A DNA stretch of 64,000 nt, taken from Paracnuella aquatica. GTDB taxonomy: Bacteria; Bacteroidota; Bacteroidia; Chitinophagales; Chitinophagaceae. Both the position numbers and the translations under genes were made by a program. Of the stretch, positions 35,175 through 43,334 are shown piece after piece; position 1 is the stretch's first letter, and every line of letters starts with the position of its first letter. The notes beneath the pieces are model-generated. The model saw only the letters and a list, made by a program, of their open reading frames with translations. It did not search any database and had not been told where the DNA came from. Where the stretch lies: positions 186,001 through 250,000 of the forward strand of contig NZ_QOWJ01000006.1 in the NCBI RefSeq assembly GCF_003332885.2, given 5' to 3'.

Positions 35175-35546
35175 CTATAATTCCTCTTCCCGCTCCAGCA
35201 TCAGGATGGCGCTTTGCGGCACGATGTAAAATTTTTCGCCGGCGTACTGTATTTGGGTGGCGCCGTTTACCAGGAAAATGGCGGTATCGCCTTCACGTGC
35301 CTGCAGCGGTAAATATTTTACCTGCTCTTCGGCAGCCTTCCAAGGCTCTTCTTCAATATGGTTAGGAATAGCGTATCCCGGCCCGGTTTTTATTATAGTG
35401 CCTTGCTGCACCCGCTCTTTTTCGCCTACACCTGGGGGTAAGTACAAGCCGCTGTCGGTACGGTCGGTAGGGCGGGAGGGGCGCACCAGCACCCGGTCGC
35501 CAATGATGATGAGTTTTTTGAGTTTGTTATCGGGAGTGATCAGCAT
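35175..35546 (-). CDS. GroES-like co-chaperone (Cpn10 family paralog)
   Basis: A 123-residue protein of the Cpn10 fold: KKLIIIGDRVLVRPSRPTDR at the start, a mobile-loop-like segment DSGLYLPPGVGEKERVQQG, GTIIKTGPGYAIPN, and a C-terminal hairpin DTAIFLVNGATQIQYAGEKFYIVP (motifs split). It has ~25 residues more than classic GroES, mainly the NHIEEEPWKAAEEQVKYLPLQ insertion. No groEL is adjacent, so it is likely a second, stand-alone family member; Bacteroidota commonly carry one. It is probably cytosolic, perhaps a GroEL partner or adaptor. Start 35546 is chosen at the first ATG before the conserved core. Confidence 0.82.
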   Translation of the reverse strand: MLITPDNKLKKLIIIGDRVLVRPSRPTDRTDSGLYLPPGVGEKERVQQGTIIKTGPGYAIPNHIEEEPWKAAEEQVKYLPLQAREGDTAIFLVNGATQIQYAGEKFYIVPQSAILMLEREEEL

Positions 35547-35684
35547 AAAAACAAAATATTTAGGTTTGGCCGCCCGGTAGGGGCGGGGCCGCAAATTTAA
35601 GGCAAGCAAAACGGAAAGAGATTTGCAAGGGCTTAGCCGGTTGGGGCAAAACCACTAATTTTAAACCACTTTAAACCAATCGTC

Positions 35685-36398
35685 ATGGAAGGAAAGAAAC
35701 CTAAAATCCTGTTGTGCGAAGATGATACCAACCTGGGCTCTGTACTGAAGAATTACCTGGAACTGAACGATTACGACGTAACGCTGGAGCGGGACGGCCG
35801 CCTGGGCCTGGCTGCTTTTCAGCGCGAAAAATTTGACCTCTGCCTGCTCGACGTAATGATGCCGAACATGGACGGCTTTACGCTGGCCGAAGAGATCCGC
35901 GATGTGGACCCCGATATTCCCCTGTTTTTCCTCAGCGCCAAAACCATGAAGGAAGACATCATCCAGGGCTATAAACTGGGCGCCGACGACTATATTACCA
36001 AGCCTTTTGATTCGGAAGTGCTGTTGCACAAGATCAAAGCCATCCTCAAACGCAACGAGGAACTGAATAAAGAAAGCGAGAACCGCGAGTTTGACCTGGC
36101 TTCTTACCATTTCAACCCCAAGCTGCGCCAACTGTCGCACGACGGTAAAACGCAAACGCTTTCGCCCAAGGAAAACGAATTGCTGAAAATGCTGGCCGAG
36201 CACCTCAACGACCTGCTGCCCCGCGAACAGGCGCTGAAAAAAATCTGGGGTTCGGACACGTATTTCAACGGCCGCTCCATGGACGTATACATTGCCAAGC
36301 TGCGCAAATACCTGAAGGACGATCCGAATATCGAGATCGTGAACATTCATGGCAACGGCTTCCGGCTGGTGGTGCAGAATGCAGGTGCTACTGCGTAA
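35685..36398 (+). CDS. OmpR-family response regulator (RprY-like)
   Basis: A 237-residue two-component regulator. The receiver domain (~6-118) has the acidic pocket CEDD (12-14), phospho-acceptor Asp56 in LCLLDVMMP, the Ser84 switch in FFLSAKT and Lys106 in YITKPF. A winged-helix OmpR/PhoB DNA-binding domain (~130-230) has LSPKENELLKMLAEHLN, RSMDVYIAKLRKYL and HGNGFRLVV. It closely resembles Bacteroidota RprY-type regulators. No sensor kinase is adjacent in the window. A TAatTTTA box at 35656 precedes the ATG by ~21 nt, and a terminator follows. Confidence 0.9.
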   Translation: MEGKKPKILLCEDDTNLGSVLKNYLELNDYDVTLERDGRLGLAAFQREKFDLCLLDVMMPNMDGFTLAEEIRDVDPDIPLFFLSAKTMKEDIIQGYKLGADDYITKPFDSEVLLHKIKAILKRNEELNKESENREFDLASYHFNPKLRQLSHDGKTQTLSPKENELLKMLAEHLNDLLPREQALKKIWGSDTYFNGRSMDVYIAKLRKYLKDDPNIEIVNIHGNGFRLVVQNAGATA

Positions 36399-36461
36399 GT
36401 GCTCACGGTATTCCGGTTTCCTCAATAGCAACATTGCATTGAACGATACTTTTTCAATTGC

Positions 36462-36489
36462 AAAGCCACTCCCATCGGAGTGGCTTTTT
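36462..36489 (+). terminator. Intrinsic terminator of the response-regulator gene
   Basis: A perfect 11-bp stem AAAGCCACTCC/GGAGTGGCTTT (36462-36472 with 36477-36487) has a 4-nt loop and a T-run. The 426-bp composite element begins directly at its T-tail. Confidence 0.92.
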
Positions 36490-36912
36490 TTATGTAGCCG
36501 GCTGTAGTATCGCTATTGGGCTGCTGTTGCGTCGCACACTTGTACGTTCTGTATTGCTATTGTGCTTTCCTCATGCGCCTGCAGTAAACCGTTGCCCTTA
36601 AGGCAATGTCATGCCGAACTTGTTTCGGCATCTCCTTGTGCTTTTGTAAACTCTGCGAGATGGAGGAGATGCCGAAACAAGTTCGGCATGACAGACACCG
36701 ATTGTAATAAGTGGCCTACACCACCGCTGTTATTGTGATTTTTTCTTCCAATGCTTTTACCCACTAATCATGCTCTTGCCCTTGTCATCCTGAGCACAGC
36801 GAAGGATCTGAGCCTGCACCAGCCCAAACATAGAAATAACAAGTAGTCTGCCTTTTACTCAATAGTTCCTCACTTTACAAAGCTCAGATGCTTCGCTGCG
36901 CTCTGCATGACA
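36487..36912 (+). repeat. Composite 426-bp non-coding element, copy 1
   Basis: Parts in order: segment C (36487-36590) beginning TTTTATGTAGCCGGCTGTAG and holding GCGTCGCACACTTGTACG; palindrome A (36607-36692); a 90-nt linker starting GACACCGATTGTAATAAG; and palindrome B (36783-36912) with ends TGTCATCCTGAGC and GCATGACA. The same order, and the same 426-bp length, occurs in reverse orientation at 61115-61540. Segment C differs at about 14 of 100 positions by hand alignment. The loop of palindrome A is reversed relative to the flanks between copies. No ORF is likely. Confidence 0.8.
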
Positions 36913-36954
36913 AACCAGAATGAATCCGTATCCATCAACAAGCATCAAAAGAAA

Positions 36955-36984
36955 AAGCCATAGAGGACAAAGTCTCCATGGCTT
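36955..36984 (-). terminator. Intrinsic terminator of ruvB
   Basis: On the minus strand AAGCCATGGAG pairs with CTCTATGGCTT (one G-U) over an 8-nt loop and runs into TTTTTC. It lies ~45 nt past the ruvB stop codon. Confidence 0.8.
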
Positions 36985-37029
36985 AAATCAGCTATTTGAA
37001 CAACTGGAACTATTGAACAAACAAGAGCA

Positions 37030-38070
37030 TTAGGTCAATCCAAACAACGTTCTCGTAGCCCCATGCATCGGCGGTGTTTTACCCAAATGCGCATAAGCTT
37101 TTTCCGTTACCTCGCGGCCGCGTGGCGTACGCTTGATAAAGCCTTCCTGAATCAGGAACGGCTCGTACACTTCTTCCAAAGTTCCCGGCTCTTCGCCCAC
37201 CGAAGTGGCAATAGTGGTGATGCCTACCGGCCCGCCTTTGAATTTTTCAATGATGGCCGAAAGAATGCGGTTGTCCATTTCGTCCAACCCATGTTCATCC
37301 ACGTTCAGGGCCCGCAGCGCATGCTGGGTAATGCCCATGTCTATTTGCGAATCGTTGAGCACCTGTGCAAAATCACGAACCCGGCGCAGCAAACCGTTGG
37401 CAATACGCGGGGTGCCACGGCTACGGCGGGCAATTTCGCCGGCCGCTTCGGTTGTGATTGCTGCTTTCAATATTTCGGCCGACCGCAACAGGATATTTTT
37501 CAACGTTTCGGCATTGTAATATTCCAGCCTCGATTTAATGGCAAAACGCGACAGTAACGGTGCTGTAAGTAAGCCGCTGCGGGTGGTAGCGCCCACCAGC
37601 GTAAACGGGTTGAGGTTGATTTGGATGCTGCGTGCCGATGGGCCGCTGTCGATCATGATGTCGATGCGGTAGTCCTCCATGGCCGAGTATAGATACTCTT
37701 CCACCACGGTGCTCAGGCGGTGTATTTCATCGATAAACAGCACATCACGCGGGCCGAGGCTGGTGAGCAGTCCGGCAAGGTCGCCGGGTTTTTCAATTAC
37801 CGGCCCCGAAGTTTCTTTAATGCTTACACCCAGCTCGTTGGCCACAATGCGGGAAAGCGTGGTTTTACCCAAGCCGGGAGGGCCGTGAAACAGCACATGG
37901 TCCAAGGCCTCGCCACGCAACTTTGCGGCACGGATAAAAATGACCAGGTTCTCGATCAGCTGCGCCTGGCCGGTAAATTCGTCGATGCCCTGTGGGCGAA
38001 TATTGTTTTCAAATTCCTTCTCGGTGGCCGTTAAGGTTTCCTTGCCGGAAAGAAGATTTGGATTTGCCAT
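37030..38070 (-). CDS. ruvB: Holliday junction branch migration helicase RuvB
   Basis: A 346-residue AAA+ motor that, loaded by RuvA, drives branch migration of Holliday junctions in recombination repair. The N-terminal [18 protein letters not shown], Walker [13 protein letters not shown], Walker [12 protein letters not shown], sensor 1 [17 protein letters not shown] with the arginine finger, and the C-terminal winged helix ending [15 protein letters not shown] are all present. Length is standard. It is monocistronic here, with no ruvA or ruvC adjacent as is usual in Bacteroidota. A TAatTTTG box lies 8 nt upstream of the ATG. Confidence 0.97.
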   Translation of the reverse strand: MANPNLLSGKETLTATEKEFENNIRPQGIDEFTGQAQLIENLVIFIRAAKLRGEALDHVLFHGPPGLGKTTLSRIVANELGVSIKETSGPVIEKPGDLAGLLTSLGPRDVLFIDEIHRLSTVVEEYLYSAMEDYRIDIMIDSGPSARSIQINLNPFTLVGATTRSGLLTAPLLSRFAIKSRLEYYNAETLKNILLRSAEILKAAITTEAAGEIARRSRGTPRIANGLLRRVRDFAQVLNDSQIDMGITQHALRALNVDEHGLDEMDNRILSAIIEKFKGGPVGITTIATSVGEEPGTLEEVYEPFLIQEGFIKRTPRGREVTEKAYAHLGKTPPMHGATRTLFGLT

Positions 38071-38389
38071 AACTGCTTCAAAATTAAGAACTGGCAGGGC
38101 TAATGAATTGTGTTGTTTTCAGGCGCCGGCCAGACGTGTAAAGATAACCCCTTTTTCCTAAAAATTTTAGTAGCAAAACTGTTAACAAACCTGACGCGGT
38201 TTATTGGGTTCAGAATAATTTTTCTGACAGAAATAATGGCTTATCAAGCAGTATTTTTTAAAAGTGAATAACAAGGATCCTACGTTTTTGATGTGCTGCA
38301 TTATCGTATAAAGCCTCTTTTACCAATTTGCCAGATGTGGGTTTGAATGCCGGCCTGTTCGATATATTTTGTTGTACAAATCGCCCGAA
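38071..38389. other. Intergenic region between ruvB and a divergent lipoprotein gene
   Basis: About 320 bp, AT-rich, containing the ruvB -7 box and a TAtaTTTTG-like sequence at 38363-38371 that could serve the lipoprotein gene. Nothing else is evident. Confidence 0.45.
38079..38086 (-). promoter_or_regulatory. -7 box close to the ruvB start
   Basis: On the minus strand this reads TAatTTTG and ends 8 nt before the ATG at 38070, predicting a near-leaderless mRNA. Confidence 0.45.
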
Positions 38390-39025
38390 GTGAAAAGGGT
38401 TGTATTATATTTTCTGGTGGCGCCAGCCATCGCATTGTGCAGCGCCTGTACCCTGGGATCGTTAGGTGGTCCAACTTATACTTGCTCCGCCTTTAGCGAC
38501 GAAATGTTACCGGCTTGGTTTCCTTATGAAGATGTCACCGTGCTAACTTTCCGGTCGGCAGCGCAAACAAAAAAGTTCACCCTTCGAAATACTTTTACTA
38601 CGCCGCCCAATCAAGAATCGGGAGGATTTTGGGGGAATTTGTGCATCGGTCGAAAGAATTTTACCTCCGACGAGAAAGATCCTGATGGTATTCCTGCCTT
38701 ACGTGTCAATTTATCCAAATCTATACAGGGTAGCAATGCTGCCTCGATTATGCGATCGGTAAACATACACATAGAAGGATCATACATTGAATTGAATACA
38801 AAGGCAGAGGAGCAATTTACCACTGCCAGCATCAATAATTACGCAACGCAAACAAGGCAGCTTCCATCCGTCACATTGGGGAATAGGGAGTTCTTTAATG
38901 TTTACCTGCTACAGGTAGATACGGCCAGCATCATGGACCAAAGGGTGTATGAAGCTTATTTTGCAATAGGCTATGGGCTGGTTGCGTACCGCGTTGCACC
39001 CGATCAATTGTGGGTAAAACAGTAA
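38390..39025 (+). CDS. Putative lipoprotein, unknown function
   Basis: A 211-residue protein if the GTG at 38390 is used, starting MKRVVLYFLVAPAIALCSAC. This gives a basic N-terminus, a hydrophobic core and a Cys that may be lipidated, though CSAC is an atypical lipobox. A TTG at 38369 is the upstream alternative, but it lies inside a -7-like box (TATATTTTG, 38363-38371), which favours the GTG. The mature part is mixed beta (EDVTVLTFRSAAQTKKFTL, SVNIHIEGSYIELNT, FFNVYLLQVDTAS), has two Cys near 57-93 and ends FAIGYGLVAYRVAPDQLWVKQ (split). No family recognised. Confidence 0.6.
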   Translation: MKRVVLYFLVAPAIALCSACTLGSLGGPTYTCSAFSDEMLPAWFPYEDVTVLTFRSAAQTKKFTLRNTFTTPPNQESGGFWGNLCIGRKNFTSDEKDPDGIPALRVNLSKSIQGSNAASIMRSVNIHIEGSYIELNTKAEEQFTTASINNYATQTRQLPSVTLGNREFFNVYLLQVDTASIMDQRVYEAYFAIGYGLVAYRVAPDQLWVKQ

Positions 39026-39117
39026 TGGCGCCCTTTTATCATTGATGTTGAAATGAATCCTTGGCTTTTTTTATAAAAGGCGATTACGACAGTTTGATTA
39101 CTACCGTTTTTTATAAC

Positions 39118-39158
39118 AAAATACCCGCTGCAGCAACATGCCGCAGCGGGTATTTTTA
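39118..39158. terminator. Intrinsic terminator between convergent genes
   Basis: A perfect 14-bp stem AAAATACCCGCTGC/GCAGCGGGTATTTT (39118-39131 with 39143-39156) has an 11-nt loop. A/T runs on both sides suggest use by both the lipoprotein gene and the OmpA gene. Confidence 0.9.
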
Positions 39159-39178
39159 TTTACTAAAAACACAAATCA

Positions 39179-40468
39179 TTATTTCTTGTGCAGTTGCACG
39201 GCAATGCGGCGATCCACCCGGCGCTCCTCGTCGGTAGCAGTCTCAGGCATAGTGGCAAACTTCGATCCGTAACCTTCGGCATCCGTTACCTGTTTATCGG
39301 CACCAGCCGCTTTCAGCGCAGCCATCACCGCTTCGGCGCGGTCCTCGCTCAGCTCTTCATTGGCTTCGGCGTTGCCCACTTTATCAGTGTAGCCGCCAAT
39401 CTTGATGCGGGCATCGGGGTAAGCTTTTAAAATGGCCGCAATGTTGGCAATCTGCGCATTGCTTTCGGCAGTGAGCCGGGCGCTGCCGGTTTCAAAATTG
39501 ATGTTGTCGAAATCAAACCAGCGGTCTTTGTTTGCTTCGCAGGCCGCATCGTTGAGGCAGGCCACCAGTTGGTCTTCCACACCGCCCTGGTATGCATCCA
39601 GCTCGGTATTGTTGGGCAGGCGCACCTTGGTGTACGATCGGGTTGTGGCCGCTGCTGCCGGTTGCCGCGCTGCGGCGGTTGATGTATCGGTCATGGTGGT
39701 GGTTGCCATTACTTCATCATCGTCATCATCGTCGTCGTTGCGGTTTACCAGGTAGGCAATCAGTGCAATGGCGCCAAGGCCCAGCAGCACCGGCAACACC
39801 CAGTTCGATTTGCGGGCAGGCTCCACATCGCGGGTTGGCGTTACCACGGTTTCGCGGTGTTCGGTGCGGGTAACGGGTTCGGCTACAGTGCGTTCGGCAA
39901 TAACGGGATCGGCCACCGTACTATCCGACCGGAACCAGTTGCCCACCGAAAGGCCAGCTGGCAATGCACCCATGATGGATGCTTTTTGGTTGGACAAATA
40001 GCCGCGCAGATCGGCACCCGTCCAGGATTTTTGTTTGGCTTCCCTGCCTAAAAAACTCAGCACCAGCGGCGCAATCATGCCAATAAGCGATTGCACGGTG
40101 CCTTCCCGCACACCTGCAAACTGTGCAATATTGGTATTTACCGAATTGTTGCGGTCGCCAAACAATTGCGACAGCCAGCCCGGAATGCCGCCCAGCAATG
40201 AAGCGCCTGCTGCTCCGCCGGCAGCGCTGCTAAACATACCGCCCAAGTTATCCAAAACATTGTTGTCGTCGGCTGCACGTGCATCCTGCAGCAGTTCGTC
40301 GGCATGGCCGGTTTCGGCCCGCTGAACAAAACCCGCCAGCACTGTGGGCACTACACCCGACAAAGCTTTGGAGATACCCGATGAACTTTCGCCAAACTGG
40401 GTTGCTGCACGCTCAGTAACTTCTGGCGTAAATAAATCCCGAACCGAGGCAAGGAGATTGATAGCCAT
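39179..40468 (-). CDS. DUF937 - OmpA fusion protein
   Basis: A 429-residue protein. Residues ~1-175 are a DUF937 domain, helical and Gly/Ala-rich (GISKALSGVVPTVLAGFV, GMFSSAAGGAAGASLLGGIPGWL, SLIGMIAPLVLSFLG, split). A Pro/Thr/Arg linker follows, one membrane helix (~221-240, NWVLPVLLGLGAIALIAYLV), a poly-Asp patch (NRNDDDDDDD), and an OmpA peptidoglycan-binding domain (~310-429) with FETGSARLTAESNAQI, IKIGGYTDKVGN and LSEDRAEAVMAAL. There is no signal peptide, so the N-terminus is probably cytosolic and the OmpA domain periplasmic, tethering the inner membrane to the cell wall. Confidence 0.87.
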   Translation of the reverse strand: MAINLLASVRDLFTPEVTERAATQFGESSSGISKALSGVVPTVLAGFVQRAETGHADELLQDARAADDNNVLDNLGGMFSSAAGGAAGASLLGGIPGWLSQLFGDRNNSVNTNIAQFAGVREGTVQSLIGMIAPLVLSFLGREAKQKSWTGADLRGYLSNQKASIMGALPAGLSVGNWFRSDSTVADPVIAERTVAEPVTRTEHRETVVTPTRDVEPARKSNWVLPVLLGLGAIALIAYLVNRNDDDDDDDEVMATTTMTDTSTAAARQPAAAATTRSYTKVRLPNNTELDAYQGGVEDQLVACLNDAACEANKDRWFDFDNINFETGSARLTAESNAQIANIAAILKAYPDARIKIGGYTDKVGNAEANEELSEDRAEAVMAALKAAGADKQVTDAEGYGSKFATMPETATDEERRVDRRIAVQLHKK

Positions 40469-40881
40469 GAATCTTGATTTAAGGTTAAGAATAAAAGCGG
40501 TTATGGACGGCTGTTATCTTAGGGCGGAAGGGCAAACAAAAAAAATATCGGGCAGGTATGATCGGTATAAAAACTCGTGTGTCAGTAGAAAGGATGGCAG
40601 CGAATGCCTAACAAGTTAAATTTTTTTTGGGAAAAACACGCTGCGCATTGCCTGCACAAGCGGCCCAGCCAAAGCGTACCTGCGCATCCAAGCAATACAA
40701 TTGTCAATAAAATTTACCGGCACACGGGCATCCGAAACACATCCTGTAGCGCAATTCAATTTCACGGGTTCAAACAAGAACATTGCAGTACATTTTTTAT
40801 ACATTGGGGTACCAGCAAAACCGTGCCGGTAACAACAATTGCCGGGCGGAGTGCCGTCACAACCACCAGTCATCTTAGATC
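40469..40881. other. Intergenic region upstream of the Lgt-like operon
   Basis: About 410 bp between divergent genes. Long A-runs (40538-40546) and T-runs (40621-40628) are present. I find no -7 box of the TAnnTTTG form near the operon start, no RNA gene and no repeat. ORFs in it look random. Confidence 0.4.
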
Positions 40882-41646
40882 ATGCAATTTCCCCTGACCA
40901 TACCAATTGGCGGCATGCAACTGCCGCTGCACGCAGTGCTGGAAGCGGCCGCATTTTTTACGGGCTTCCGCTACTACCTGCACCTGCGCCGCAAGCAGGG
41001 CGATGTGTTTAGTTCGGAAAGCCGGATGTTCATCATCATTGGGGCCATATTTGGGGCCTTGTTGGGCTCCCGCATTGTGGGGGCACTGGAGCAGCCGGAG
41101 TTGTGGTGGCAGTCGGCCAACCCGCTGCTGTACCTGTATGCCAACAAAACTGTGCTCGGTGGATTTTTGGGAGGAATAGCCGGTGTGGAGCTGGCCAAAA
41201 AGCGAATGGGTGAACGCCGTGCATCCGGTGATCTTTTTGTTTTTCCCATGATCCTTGCCTTGTGCATTGGCCGGCTGGGTTGCTTTAGCATGGGCGTGTA
41301 CGAAGAAACTTATGGCCTGCCCACACAGATGCCCACCGGCATGAACTTGGGCGATGGGCAATTGCGCCACCCGGTAGCACTGTACGAAATTTTGTTTCTG
41401 CTGCTGTTATGGGTGTTGCTGCGTAATGTGCAACAAACAACGCTACTGGCAAATGGCGCCTTGTTCAAACTGTTCATGGTCCTTTACCTCGTCTTTCGTT
41501 TCCAACTGGATTTTATCAAGCCTCATTACAGCTATCCCATTGGTTTATCGGCCATACAAATCTGCAGCCTGCTGGGGCTGCTGTATTATGCGCCATTTAT
41601 TGTGCAACCCAAAAAACTACTGCAACCACGCTATGCCCGAACGTAA
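40882..41646 (+). CDS. Lgt-superfamily membrane protein with altered active-site motif
   Basis: A 254-residue polytopic membrane protein. It aligns by eye with prolipoprotein diacylglyceryl transferase: GSRIVGALEQPELW, KTVLGGFLGGIAGVELAK, GRLGCFSMGVYEE and RHPVALYEILFLLLLW. In canonical Lgt the HGG motif holds a key His and the signature is GRxGNFxNxE; here the positions read VLGG and GRLGCF, with the Asn replaced by Cys and the Glu shifted. So it is probably not the housekeeping Lgt but a relative acting on another acceptor or lipid. It overlaps the radical SAM gene by 14 nt, which indicates coupled translation. Confidence 0.78.
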   Translation: MQFPLTIPIGGMQLPLHAVLEAAAFFTGFRYYLHLRRKQGDVFSSESRMFIIIGAIFGALLGSRIVGALEQPELWWQSANPLLYLYANKTVLGGFLGGIAGVELAKKRMGERRASGDLFVFPMILALCIGRLGCFSMGVYEETYGLPTQMPTGMNLGDGQLRHPVALYEILFLLLLWVLLRNVQQTTLLANGALFKLFMVLYLVFRFQLDFIKPHYSYPIGLSAIQICSLLGLLYYAPFIVQPKKLLQPRYART

Positions 41647-43051
41647 CTATACCTACTACGATTTTACCATTTCGCTTTGCCCCCACTGCCTCAAAAGGGT
41701 AGATGCCAAAATTGTGTTTGAAAACGACGCAGTGTTTATGCTCAAGCGTTGCGCCGAGCATGGTTTTCAAAAAGTGTTGATTGCTTCGGATGTGGAATAT
41801 TATAAAAACATCCGCAACTACAACAAGCCCTCCGAAATGCCGCTGCGATTTAATACGGCAACGCATTATGGATGCCCATACGATTGCGGCCTCTGTGCCG
41901 ATCATGAGCAACATGGTTGCCTTACCGTTGTAGAGATAACCGACCGGTGTAATCTTTCCTGTCCTACCTGCTATGCCAACAGCTCGCCGCACTATGGCAG
42001 GCACCGAACGCTGGAAGAAGTGACGGCTATGCTCGATGCCGTAGTGGCTAACGAAGGCGAACCCGATGTGGTGCAGATCAGCGGTGGCGAACCAACCGTG
42101 CACCCGCAGTTTTTTGAAATATTGGACATTGCCAAAACAAAACCCATCAAACACCTGATGGTGAATACCAACGGCATTCGCATTGCCAAGGATTTTCATT
42201 TTGCCCAACGGCTGGCTACTTACATGCCCGATTTTGAGCTGTACCTGCAGTTCGATTCATTCAAGCCCGAAGCGTTGCAACAACTGCGCGGTGCAGACCT
42301 TACCGCTACGCGGATGCAGGCACTGGAGCACCTCAATCAACTCAACTTATCTACCACGCTGGTAGTAACCTTGCAGAAAGGCGTGAACGACGATGAGATC
42401 GGGAAGATCATCGACTTTGCACTGCAACAGCCCTGTGTTCGCGGGGTTACATTTCAGCCCACGCAAGTGGCAGGTAGAACTAACGGATTTAACCCTGCAA
42501 CCGACCGTATAACGCTGACGGATGTACGTAAAAGTATTTTGGAGCAAACAAACGTATTTCAACCCAACGATATCATTCCGGTGCCCTGCAACCCCGATGC
42601 ACTGGCTATGGGCTATGCATTAAAGTTAAACGGGCAGGTGCTGCCCATGACGCGTTATGTGGATCCTGCGCACCTGTTGAACAACAGCCGCAATACCATT
42701 GTGTACGAGCAGGACGCTGTTCTGCATGGGCAGTTGCTCGATATTTTCAGCACCGGCATTTCGGTGGAACGTGTGGAGCAAAATGTGCAGCAATTGCTTT
42801 GTTGCCTGCCGCAGTTTTATGCACCCGGACTTACCTACAACAACCTGTTTCGCATCATTATCATGCGCTTTATTGATGCATGGGATTTTGATGTGCGGGC
42901 CATTAAAAAAAGTTGTGTGCACATTGTGCATAAAGATGGGCGCATCATTCCTTTTGAAACAATGAATCTTTTTTACCGGGACGAAAAAGAAGCTTACCTC
43001 CATGCGCTGCGCGGCACCAAAGAAAGTACCATCAAAACATTGCTGCAGTGA
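41633..43051 (+). CDS. Radical SAM enzyme, Tes/MJ0619-like
   Basis: A 472-residue enzyme. The radical SAM [4Fe-4S] motif CNLSCPTC is at 106-113 and GGEP at 151-154. It is preceded by an unusual Cys-rich N-terminus: CPHC at 16-19, CPYDCGLCADHEQHGC at 81-96 and EITDRC at 101-106. This N-terminal signature is the one I associate with the MJ0619/tetraether-synthase (Tes) group, which couples lipid chains by radical chemistry. The C-terminal half (~330-472) is helical with further Cys (QLLCCLP). The ATG at 41633 is chosen although the frame opens at 41426; it overlaps the Lgt-like gene by 14 nt. Its stop overlaps the next gene by 4 nt. Confidence 0.85.
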   Translation: MPERNYTYYDFTISLCPHCLKRVDAKIVFENDAVFMLKRCAEHGFQKVLIASDVEYYKNIRNYNKPSEMPLRFNTATHYGCPYDCGLCADHEQHGCLTVVEITDRCNLSCPTCYANSSPHYGRHRTLEEVTAMLDAVVANEGEPDVVQISGGEPTVHPQFFEILDIAKTKPIKHLMVNTNGIRIAKDFHFAQRLATYMPDFELYLQFDSFKPEALQQLRGADLTATRMQALEHLNQLNLSTTLVVTLQKGVNDDEIGKIIDFALQQPCVRGVTFQPTQVAGRTNGFNPATDRITLTDVRKSILEQTNVFQPNDIIPVPCNPDALAMGYALKLNGQVLPMTRYVDPAHLLNNSRNTIVYEQDAVLHGQLLDIFSTGISVERVEQNVQQLLCCLPQFYAPGLTYNNLFRIIIMRFIDAWDFDVRAIKKSCVHIVHKDGRIIPFETMNLFYRDEKEAYLHALRGTKESTIKTLLQ

Positions 43052-43332
43052 ACCGCTTTCGTAACCCGCTCCGGGTAAATGCCATCATGCTGGCCGTATT
43101 TTTTTTGTTAGCCTTAGCGGGCACCGGCTCGGCAAGTATGCGGGATGCGCCGTTTATTTTGGGAACGGGTATGCTACTGCTGGCACCGGTAAACCTGGTG
43201 GTGGGCATGGTGCGCAACCGAAACAAAAAGCCCGATGGTATGGCCTTTGTCATCACTGCGGGCTTGTTGCTGCTGCTTGGGTTTTCTACCTGCAGTGCAG
43301 GCCTTGCTTTTGGCAACGTCAATTTTCACTAA
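43048..43332 (+). CDS. Small three-helix membrane protein (first of a pair)
   Basis: A 94-residue protein starting with GTG inside a GTGA overlap with the radical SAM stop codon, the classic translational-coupling arrangement. It has three membrane helices (~12-30, ~37-54 and ~66-85) with a basic loop RNRNKKPDG between the last two. The final helix reads ITAGLLLLLGFSTCSAGLAF. The next gene product has the same size, topology and end motif, so these are tandem paralogs. No known family; as part of this operon it may anchor or assist the Lgt-like and radical SAM proteins. Confidence 0.7.
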   Translation: MNRFRNPLRVNAIMLAVFFLLALAGTGSASMRDAPFILGTGMLLLAPVNLVVGMVRNRNKKPDGMAFVITAGLLLLLGFSTCSAGLAFGNVNFH

Positions 43333-43334
43333 TT

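Noticed and set aside
40616-40873. 85-residue minus-strand ORF in the gap before the Lgt-like operon
   Set aside because: Cys/Pro-rich random-looking sequence, no promoter box or terminator, and codon use unlike that of neighbours.
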